Source: Betaproteobacteria bacterium (lineage in GTDB: Bacteria > Pseudomonadota > Gammaproteobacteria > Burkholderiales > Burkholderiaceae_C). Taken from it: a stretch of DNA of 6,448 bases. Position numbers and translations under genes: made by a program. Within the stretch, counting starts at the first letter, position 1. Each line of letters begins with the position of its first letter. Positions 1 to 5,091 of the stretch are shown piece by piece. The notes beneath the pieces were generated by a model. The model did not search any database and was not told the DNA's origin. It worked only from the letters and a program-made list of their open reading frames with translations. The stretch lies in NCBI GenBank assembly GCA_009925955.1, contig RFPX01000076.1, positions 1 through 6,448 on the forward strand, read 5' to 3'.

Positions 1-32
1 TGGGCCTGTACTTCCTGGTGTATTGGCTCTGA
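1..32 (+). CDS. C-terminal end of a membrane protein, probably cytochrome c oxidase subunit III (partial)
   Basis: The reading frame that starts at base 3 encodes GLYFLVYWL and then a TGA stop at 30-32; the rest of the gene lies to the left of the window. A hydrophobic aromatic tail of this kind is how many Burkholderiales cytochrome c oxidase subunit III proteins (CtaE/CoxC) end, after the last transmembrane helix. The context supports this: in these bacteria the subunit III gene is commonly followed by a DUF2909 gene and SURF1, and both follow here. Subunit III is a membrane subunit of the terminal oxidase and stabilises the catalytic core. With only nine residues visible, the name rests mainly on gene order; any other hydrophobic protein could end in the same way. 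Confidence 0.5.
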   Translation, partial: GLYFLVYWL

Positions 33-51
33 TCGATCGCCTGCTGCCAAG

Positions 52-83
52 AAAAGGGGCGCCCATGGGGCGCCCTTTGATTT
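52..83. terminator. Bidirectional intrinsic terminator between convergent genes
   Basis: A GC-rich hairpin is formed by 53-64 and 68-78 around a three-base loop (ATG, 65-67), with one bulged G in the left arm. The arms end in AAA on the left and TTT on the right. T-rich sequence follows on the plus strand (76-83), and the A-rich left flank (52-55) reads as a T run on the minus strand. The hairpin therefore can end transcription from both sides. It sits 20 bases after the stop of the upstream oxidase gene and about 45 bases beyond the stop of the convergent minus-strand gene, the expected place for a shared terminator. Confidence 0.8.
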
Positions 84-127
84 GAAGCGGGGTGCTGCTG
101 CAGGCCTGGTGGTTCAGCCGGGTGGGC

Positions 128-349
128 TCAGCGGTTCACCGGCAGGCCGGAGGGTTGCACCCAGCCCATCCAGTAGGAAAACAGCACAAACAGGAACAGG
201 GCGATTGACAAGCCCACCCGCAAGGCCAAGGCGCGTGCCATTTTGTTGTCTCGGCCGTCGCCATCGCGGGACTTTTTCAGCATGAACACCCCCGCACTGG
301 CCAAAGCGGCGATGATGCCCAACAGGGCCAAGGCGATCAGCAGTTTCAT
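128..349 (-). CDS. DUF2909-like twin transmembrane protein
   Basis: The product is a 73-residue protein with two predicted membrane helices, at about residues 2-24 and 42-62, joined by a short charged loop (KKSRDGDGRDNK, residues 25-36) and ending in a short polar tail. This is the size and layout of the DUF2909 'twin transmembrane' family, which in Burkholderiales lies between cytochrome c oxidase subunit III and SURF1 on the opposite strand, exactly as here. Its function is unknown; a role in oxidase assembly is only suggested by position. The open frame extends upstream to base 562, but the ATG at 349-347 is preceded by a good ribosome binding site (GAGGA, about five bases away), and the added upstream residues would be antisense to SURF1. 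It converges on the oxidase gene at a shared terminator. Confidence 0.85.
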   Translation of the reverse strand: MKLLIALALLGIIAALASAGVFMLKKSRDGDGRDNKMARALALRVGLSIALFLFVLFSYWMGWVQPSGLPVNR

Positions 350-756
350 GTCCTCATTGTCACACCCGGTGCAAAGCAGCGCTGCCGCACGGATCAAGCG
401 TGTGGCCATGCGCGTGCTGCTGCCGCTGGCCGCCATCGGCCTGGCGGCGCTCACCGCGTCTTTGGGCTTTTGGCAGCTCGACCGCGCCCGGCAGAAGGAC
501 GCCATTGAAGCCTCGGTGCAGTCCCGTGGCCAGCAAGCGCCCTTGGCGGCGGCTGAACTCACGGGTGAGGCCGAGCAGGTTCATCGCTTGGCCGAGATCG
601 AAGGCCGCTGGTTGCCCCACAGCACCGTGTTCCTGGAGAACCGTCCCATGGCCGGCCGCGCCGGCTTCATCGTGCTCACGGCCTTGGCCCTGCCCGACGG
701 CCGCACGGTGCTGGTGCAACGCGGCTGGCAAGCCCGTGACCTTCGCGACCGCACCC

Positions 757-1065
757 TCACGCAGCCCGTGCCCACCCCAGACGCCCCACCGGTGCGCCCA
801 CGCGCGCGCGCTGTGGCGGCCAGGCTTCATGCAGGGCTTCCTTCAACGCGGCCACCACTTCCCGGTTGCGCTGCTGTTGCAACACCTGGCGCTGCGGGAT
901 GGGCAACACCCTGCGGTGGGCGGCATCCACCAGGCGGCGGGCCAAGCCTGAGGCCTTCAAGTCCCCTTGAGCGTTCACACGCAGGGGTGCACCCGAGCGG
1001 CTGGCATCCAGAAAGACCTGGGCCTGGCGGTAGAGGTTTTCCCGGGCGGACGGGGCAAGTTTCAC
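757..1065 (-). CDS. Unrecognised small protein, probably C-terminally truncated at the SURF1 junction
   Basis: The frame encodes 102 residues. From the ATG at 1065 to about residue 86 it has a normal amino-acid balance and strong G/C preference at third positions, so it looks genuinely coding on this strand. It appears mostly helical, with Arg-, Gln- and Glu-rich stretches (for example RNREVVAALKEALHEA, about residues 67-82). I do not recognise the family. The last 16 or so residues, rich in Arg, Gly and Ala, are antisense to SURF1, so the native 3' end was probably lost at the junction near 798-811. No clear ribosome binding site precedes the ATG. The in-frame stretch upstream, back to a stop at about 1110, contains no better start codon. 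The gene is divergent from the large 810-residue gene and shares a 145-base spacer with it. It may be a remnant rather than a working gene. Confidence 0.5.
   Translation of the reverse strand: MKLAPSARENLYRQAQVFLDASRSGAPLRVNAQGDLKASGLARRLVDAAHRRVLPIPQRQVLQQQRNREVVAALKEALHEAWPPQRARVGAPVGRLGWARAA
800..811. repeat. Alternating purine-pyrimidine (CG) tract at the breakpoint
   Basis: ACGCGCGCGCGC is an unbroken alternating purine-pyrimidine run of 12 bases, containing five CG dinucleotides. It starts three bases after the last codon that can be matched to SURF1 (795-797). Such tracts can adopt Z-form DNA and are known to be prone to breakage and slippage. Its coincidence with the end of SURF1 similarity suggests that it marks or caused the join, but the exact breakpoint cannot be placed to the base without an intact relative. 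Confidence 0.5.
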
Positions 1066-1069
1066 GTTT

Positions 1070-1104
1070 TTCGGAGATTTAGGCTTGCGGAATACAACTT
1101 TCGG
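1070..1104 (+). promoter_or_regulatory. TTCGG direct repeat and weak candidate promoter upstream of the 810-residue gene
   Basis: TTCGG occurs at 1070-1074 and again at 1100-1104, separated by 25 bases, in the spacer between the divergent genes. TTCGGA (1070-1075) and TACAAC (1093-1098), 17 bases apart, could serve as weak -35 and -10 elements for the large gene. The repeat resembles the half-sites of the plant-inducible-promoter/hrpII box of type III secretion regulons (TTCG-type half-sites 15-16 bases apart), but the spacing is one helical turn too long. It is therefore not a canonical box. A small hairpin (ACCC, loop TTTT, GGGT) follows at 1110-1121. Confidence 0.25.
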
Positions 1105-1150
1105 ATATTACCCTTTTGGGTGATTCTTGGCACCCGTTGGGATGTGGCCA

Positions 1151-1164
1151 GGCCAGGCCTGGCC
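1151..1164. repeat. Perfect 14-base palindrome in the leader of the 810-residue gene
   Basis: GGCCAGGCCTGGCC reads the same on both strands and lies 47-60 bases before the ATG at 1211, between the candidate promoter and the ribosome binding site. It could be an operator-like dimer site, or it could fold in the transcript. The symmetry does not extend past the 14 bases, and no T run follows, so it is not a terminator. Confidence 0.4.
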
Positions 1165-1210
1165 CGACCCCCGCCACCGCCACATCCCCTACATACGGAG
1201 ACATCTCGGC

Positions 1211-3643
1211 ATGCCCAAAGGAAACGAAGTGAGAGGCAGCACCGCTCAAGAAAGGGCACAGAACGTGCTGGGAGCCGTGAAAACCATCGAGTCCATCGGC
1301 GAAAAACAAAAGGCCGAACGGTCCGGCAGGACCCAGGCCAGCGGCGGCGTGTCCGGCTTCATGAAGCGGTTTCGACACGAGCCAGAGCCCGTCGTGAACC
1401 ACGCCACAGCCCTGAAGCTGGCCGGCCAAGATTTGGAACACCGCGTCACCACGCAATACGGGGACTGGGGCTGGCGCATGCTCAAAGGGCGCGTGCCGGA
1501 CCTGGACCACCCGGCCGAGATCAAGGACGTGAGCCTGCTGGCGATGAACATCAAGCAGGCGGTCGGTGACCTCCAAACCCTGGAGTCGGCCATCGAGCAA
1601 TTCGTGTCCGCACCCAGTGTGGCCTCACTCGACCCTATGGACAAGGCGCGCAACCTGGCCGAGTACCAAGAGAGACTTCTGGAGCGCGCACCCATCTTGG
1701 CCGATGAATTCAGCCCGCCCAGTGCGGGATGGACCATGGCCTGTCAGATGGCCGGCATCGACCCAAGCAAGATGCAAACCGACGCGCCCGTCATCAAGGA
1801 ACTCGTCCGCGCCAGCACCCGGCAATTCATCCAGGCCAACGGCAAGCTGCCGTCGCGGATGCAAATGCTGGAGTTTGCGGTGCTGCACGCCAACTACATG
1901 GCCGGGCGCCCCGTGATGAACGTTGACACGTTTTCGGGCAAGCAAGACGCGCTGTACGTCAAGGAGGGCGGCGAACTCGGCTTTGCCGACTTCCCCACGC
2001 AGACCCTGCGGGACAAGGTGGATGCCTATGCAGCCCAAACCTACAAGGATCTGCAAAAACTTCTAGACGATCGGCTGAAAAATGCACAGAAACTTGCAGC
2101 CAAGCCTGCTGCTCCTGCATGGTTACCCCCGTCGGCGGATGCAACGGTGGCTTTGGCCAAGCTGCACCAGGAGCAACGCTCTGTGGAGGCACGCATAGAG
2201 GCCCTGTCAAGGCCTGGAACGTTTGAGCCCATAGACCTGTCGGCTGAGCAGCCCAAGGCAGAAGACCTGTTGGATGGCGAGGCCGTCATGAAAGCGGCCA
2301 TGCAACGGGTGTGGGGCGACATTGACGCCATGGATGCGGGGCATCAAGAGGCCTTGGCAACGGCCCTTAGGGTCGCCGCTGCGGAGTGCCCCATGGCTCC
2401 CCCACCTCGCAAGAAAGGGGACCCCTCTGCCAACACCGCGTCGAATGTCCAAGCGCTGCAGCGTCGGCTGAAAGATGTGATGCCTGGCAGCCGCTTTTTC
2501 GGCTACGTTGCCAGCCGCGCGGGTGAGCCCCAGCTGGGACCCCAGGCCTTGAACGCCTACAAGCGGACACTGCTGGATCTACTGAAAAAGTCCTGGACCC
2601 CGGAAGACTTAGAGGGCGGAGGGGGTACGGCAGAGGACTTTAAAGAGGATGCTGATGCATCCCCCGGGTCTGCACCGGCTGAGGATCGTCCACGGCTGCT
2701 GACGGCCGAAGAGCTGGCGAATGCGGTGTTGAAAGCAGCCCAGTCAGCCTATGAAGAGGCACAACAGCAACAGCTGAAGAGCGCGCAGCCCATGGATCCG
2801 CGAACCGTTCGGGCGCTCGAGCAGACCTTGCAGCCCCCACTGGCCCAGCAGCTCGCGGAGACCGGTGCCGTTGACGCCTTCGTCGTGGCATCGAAAGAGC
2901 ACCAAGACGAGTGGCTCAAGTGGATGGAACAAGCGCCTCAAAGACCGACAAACGTGGCCCCATCGGGGTATCCCACGGCCTTCATCCAGGACCTCGATCG
3001 AAATGATTGGGTCTTTGAAACCCGAGATCGCCAGGATCTGTATCAACCCAACGTGGTGGTGCCCGGCGACCGCAAGGTCATGTCCATAGGGTCCTCAACG
3101 GACACCATGCTTCAGGCCTACCAAGCGTTTTTCGCGGGCCACGCCAGAGCCGGGCAGACCCTTAGCCACTTGGTGCACCAAAACGGTATCGGCTTGCTCA
3201 TGCGCGATTGGATGTACGCGTCGTACTCCATCGGGCACCTGGGCAATGGAGGCAACAACATGCTGTGGCTGGAGCAGACCGCATCGATCGATCCTGGTCG
3301 TCCCGCTTTCGAAGGCGGGTTCACGATACGCGAACTCCCCAACGGCCGCGTCGAAGTGGAGTTTCAGCAACTCAGGCCAGCCACCAGCCTGAGCTTGGCA
3401 CCCGGAGTAGCGGCGGCGTCGCTGCCCATCAACCGAGGCGAACACTTCGACGGAAAGACGACGCCGGAAAACGCAGCCTTGCACCAAACCTTCAAGGTTG
3501 AGTTTGCGATGAGCGACTTGGACCGCGGCGTCATCAAGCCCACCTTCAGGCAAGCCCCCCAGACGCGTATCCGAATCCTGCCTGACTGGGGCCAGATCGC
3601 CCAGCTGCGTGAAAAGGGGGTCTTGTCCTTCGCCTTGACGTAA
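1211..3643 (+). CDS. Large unrecognised soluble protein (810 residues), possible effector-like accessory protein
   Basis: The ATG at 1211 is chosen because GGAG (1197-1200) lies ten bases upstream; the frame stays open back to a TTG at 1127, but the added 28 residues look non-coding. No signal peptide or membrane helix is visible. Residues 1-60 are polar and flexible (Ser, Gly, Lys, Gln), as in type III-secreted N-termini, though this is weak evidence. Residues 60-300 look helical. Pro/Ala- or acidic/Gly-rich linkers occur at about 297-308, 394-409 and 467-492. A Gln-rich helical stretch at 498-550 follows. Residues 585-800 form what looks like one domain, with a helix pair (631-670), a Gly/Asn turn (HLGNGGNNMLWLEQ, 676-689) and strands such as GFTIRELPNGRVEVEFQQL (703-721). 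I recognise no family or catalytic motif. Four 60-base samples total 58% GC, against about 70-77% in samples from the genes to the right, which suggests transfer. Upstream lies broken SURF1. A toxin or structural protein is equally possible. Confidence 0.85.
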   Translation: MPKGNEVRGSTAQERAQNVLGAVKTIESIGEKQKAERSGRTQASGGVSGFMKRFRHEPEPVVNHATALKLAGQDLEHRVTTQYGDWGWRMLKGRVPDLDHPAEIKDVSLLAMNIKQAVGDLQTLESAIEQFVSAPSVASLDPMDKARNLAEYQERLLERAPILADEFSPPSAGWTMACQMAGIDPSKMQTDAPVIKELVRASTRQFIQANGKLPSRMQMLEFAVLHANYMAGRPVMNVDTFSGKQDALYVKEGGELGFADFPTQTLRDKVDAYAAQTYKDLQKLLDDRLKNAQKLAAKPAAPAWLPPSADATVALAKLHQEQRSVEARIEALSRPGTFEPIDLSAEQPKAEDLLDGEAVMKAAMQRVWGDIDAMDAGHQEALATALRVAAAECPMAPPPRKKGDPSANTASNVQALQRRLKDVMPGSRFFGYVASRAGEPQLGPQALNAYKRTLLDLLKKSWTPEDLEGGGGTAEDFKEDADASPGSAPAEDRPRLLTAEELANAVLKAAQSAYEEAQQQQLKSAQPMDPRTVRALEQTLQPPLAQQLAETGAVDAFVVASKEHQDEWLKWMEQAPQRPTNVAPSGYPTAFIQDLDRNDWVFETRDRQDLYQPNVVVPGDRKVMSIGSSTDTMLQAYQAFFAGHARAGQTLSHLVHQNGIGLLMRDWMYASYSIGHLGNGGNNMLWLEQTASIDPGRPAFEGGFTIRELPNGRVEVEFQQLRPATSLSLAPGVAAASLPINRGEHFDGKTTPENAALHQTFKVEFAMSDLDRGVIKPTFRQAPQTRIRILPDWGQIAQLREKGVLSFALT

Positions 3644-3773
3644 CCCCCCAGGAGCATCCGAGTCAGTGGACTTGAACCATTCCTGAGTGTTGCCCGCGAA
3701 CAGCACCACCAGCGAAACCGATGTTGATGGCCCGGCTACCATCGCACCACCTCCTCAACCGGTGTGAGCCATC

Positions 3774-4652
3774 ATGTCCCAAGCCGATTTCGACAGCCTC
3801 GTTCCACCCGGCGGCCTCGACCGCCGCCGCTTTACCCGCAGCGCTTTGGGAGTGGGCATTGCCGCGGCCGCAGGGCCTGTGATGGCACAAACCGCCATCA
3901 AGACGCCCACGGCTGGGCTGACCGTGGGCGAGGTGACCATTGACTCGGGCGGCTTCAAGCTGCCGGCCTACCGCGCGGCACCCGCCGGCGTGCGCAACGC
4001 CCCGGTGGTACTGGTGGTCAGCGAGATCTTCGGTGTGCACGAATACATCGCCGATGTGGCCAATCGCTTTGCACGCGCTGGCTACTGCGCCATTGCACCG
4101 GAGTTGTTTGCCCGCGCGGGGGACCCCACGTCCTATGGTGAGATTGCCAAGCTGATCGCCGAGATCATCATGAAGACGCCCGATGCGCAGGTGATGGCCG
4201 ACCTGGATGCGTGTTTGGCCTGGGCCCAAGCGCAAGGCGCCGACGTGTCGCGCGCAGCGGTGACCGGCTTTTGCTGGGGCGGCCGCATCACGTGGCTGTA
4301 TGCCGCGCACCAGCCGCGCCTGAAGGCCGGTGTGGCCTGGTACGGGCGCCTGGTCGGGGCCACCAACCCGGTGTGGCCCAGCCACCCAGTTGACCAAGTG
4401 GGCCGATTGCAGGCACCGGTGCTGGGCTTGTACGGCGGCAAAGACGATGGGATTCCGTTGAGCACCGTGGAGCAGATGAAGGCGGCGCTGCAGCAACAGG
4501 GCAGTGCGGCTGCCAGACGCAGCGAATTCGTGGTGTACCCCGATGCCCCGCACGCCTTCCATGCCGATTACCGACCCACCTACCGCAAAGAAGCCGCTGA
4601 CGATGGCTGGGCGCGCTGCCTGGCCTGGTTCAAGGCCCATGGGGCGGCGTAA
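3774..4652 (+). CDS. Tat-exported dienelactone hydrolase family protein
   Basis: The product is a 292-residue alpha/beta hydrolase of the dienelactone hydrolase family, which cleaves ester or lactone bonds. Catalytic residues are in the expected order: Glu84 in SEIFG, nucleophile Cys167 in GFCWGG, Asp224 in GGKDDGIP and His260 in DAPHAFH. A Cys nucleophile is the hallmark that separates this family from serine hydrolases. The N-terminus carries a twin-arginine signal: DRRRFTRS (16-23), an Ala/Gly-rich hydrophobic stretch (24-34) and a likely cleavage site after PVMA (35-38), so the enzyme probably acts in the periplasm. The substrate is unknown; many Burkholderiales carry such exported copies outside catabolic operons. 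Upstream GTGAG (about 3763-3767) is a weak ribosome binding site. The next gene starts 17 bases downstream, so the two are probably cotranscribed. Confidence 0.93.
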   Translation: MSQADFDSLVPPGGLDRRRFTRSALGVGIAAAAGPVMAQTAIKTPTAGLTVGEVTIDSGGFKLPAYRAAPAGVRNAPVVLVVSEIFGVHEYIADVANRFARAGYCAIAPELFARAGDPTSYGEIAKLIAEIIMKTPDAQVMADLDACLAWAQAQGADVSRAAVTGFCWGGRITWLYAAHQPRLKAGVAWYGRLVGATNPVWPSHPVDQVGRLQAPVLGLYGGKDDGIPLSTVEQMKAALQQQGSAAARRSEFVVYPDAPHAFHADYRPTYRKEAADDGWARCLAWFKAHGAA

Positions 4653-4669
4653 GCACCGGGAGCACCACC

Positions 4670-4978
4670 ATGATTCTTGAACTCGCCGACATCCGCATCC
4701 AGCCCGGCCGCCAGGCCGAATTCGACGAAGCCATTGTGCGGGGCGTGAACACCGTCATCTCGCAAGCCCGCGGCTTTCGGGGCTACAAGGTCAACAAGGG
4801 CCTGGAAAGCCCGGAGCGCTATCTGCTGATGATCTTTTGGGAAACCCTGGAAGACCACACGGTGCACTTCCGCGAAGGCCCACTGTTCCCGCAGTGGCGG
4901 GCCATCGTGGGGCCCTACTTCGCCGAAGCCCCCAAGGTGGAGCACTTCAGCCTCTTGCAGCGCTCGCAAGGCCAGTGA
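4670..4978 (+). CDS. Antibiotic biosynthesis monooxygenase (ABM) domain protein
   Basis: The 102-residue product spans one ABM-type ferredoxin-like domain (about residues 2-93), with typical elements: an N-terminal strand (MILELADIRI), a helix ending at ARGFRGYKV (33-41), then ERYLLMIFWETLEDHTVHF (49-67), and finally FPQWRAIVGPYFAEAPKVEHF (73-93). Proteins of this fold act as small dimeric cytoplasmic enzymes on quinones, haem or aromatic compounds, or as stress-related proteins; the substrate cannot be told here. The residue pattern of the haem-degrading subgroup is not evident. GGGAG (4658-4662) lies seven bases before the ATG, a good ribosome binding site. The 17-base gap after the hydrolase gene suggests an operon, although the hydrolase is predicted to be exported and this protein is not. 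Confidence 0.9.
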   Translation: MILELADIRIQPGRQAEFDEAIVRGVNTVISQARGFRGYKVNKGLESPERYLLMIFWETLEDHTVHFREGPLFPQWRAIVGPYFAEAPKVEHFSLLQRSQGQ

Positions 4979-4979
4979 G

Positions 4980-5015
4980 CTTCATCTTCTGAAGAGCCTG
5001 CAACAAAAGTTTGCA
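4980..5015 (+). other. Two small hairpins after the ABM gene, possible weak transcription end
   Basis: CTTCA and TGAAG (4980-4984 and 4990-4994) pair perfectly around a five-base loop. Directly after, TGCAAC (4999-5004) and GTTTGCA (5009-5015) pair around AAAA with one bulge. Neither stem is GC-rich and neither is followed by a T run, so intrinsic termination is doubtful. The position, just after a stop codon and before the next gene's leader, is the only other support. No convincing promoter is visible in the rest of the gap up to 5091. Confidence 0.2.
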
Positions 5016-5091
5016 ATTCAGCCGCATTCTGTCGGCATGCCAGGCCACCCGCCGGCGTACCATGGGGCATCACCCTAGCGGAAGTCGGCAG

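Larger units (their letters stand above)
348..1082 (+). pseudogene. surf1: SURF1 cytochrome c oxidase assembly protein, 3' truncated and fused to unrelated sequence
   Basis: From the ATG at 348 the frame encodes a short basic N-terminus, a membrane helix (about residues 22-42), then family hallmarks: GFWQLDRARQKD (40-51), HRLAEIEGRW (79-88), VFLENRPMAGRAGF (94-107) and VLVQRGW (121-127). SURF1 is an inner-membrane factor that helps assemble haem a into oxidase subunit I. Family members are about 230-250 residues long with a second helix near the C-terminus. Here similarity ends at about residue 150 (base 797). The remaining frame to the TAG at 1080-1082 is Arg/Pro/Gly-rich and antisense to another coding frame, so the 244-residue length is coincidental. 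No other plus frame restores the missing part. The start is uncertain: ATG 408 would begin just before the helix, and neither start has a strong ribosome binding site. The protein is probably non-functional. Confidence 0.85.

Noticed and set aside
400..951. A long plus-strand frame in a different phase over SURF1 and the junction.
   Set aside because: It is rich in Arg, Pro, Cys and Trp, as expected of an out-of-phase shadow of a GC-rich gene, and the SURF1 motifs are all in the other frame.
1070..1104. A plant-inducible-promoter or hrpII box controlling the 810-residue gene.
   Set aside because: The two TTCGG copies are 25 bases apart; established boxes have 15-16 bases between half-sites. 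It is reported only as an unusual repeat.
3652..3690. On the minus strand, GGTTCAAGTCCACT resembles the T-arm of a tRNA, which could mark an integration site.
   Set aside because: The T-stem has a mismatch, no CCA end or matching acceptor strand follows, and no anticodon or D arm can be placed upstream. It also falls outside any element with an integrase.
788..3764. ACCGGTG occurs at 788-794, just before the SURF1 break, and at 3758-3764, just before the hydrolase gene, like a target duplication flanking the middle segment.
   Set aside because: Seven bases recur easily by chance in DNA of this composition, and SURF1 does not resume after the second copy, which a simple insertion would require. 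No terminal inverted repeats or transposase gene were found.
3644..3773. A minus-strand frame starting at 3742 has a hydrophobic start (SLVVLFAG) in the gap between the 810-residue gene and the hydrolase.
   Set aside because: The frame continues deep into the 810-residue gene on the opposite strand, where it is clearly a shadow; there is no stop that would make a separate small gene. I see no terminator or clear promoter in this 130-base gap.
3663..4640. A 325-residue minus-strand frame opposite the hydrolase.
   Set aside because: Its composition (His, Gly, Ala, Arg-rich without secondary-structure pattern) is that of an antisense shadow, and the plus strand encodes a hydrolase with complete catalytic residues.
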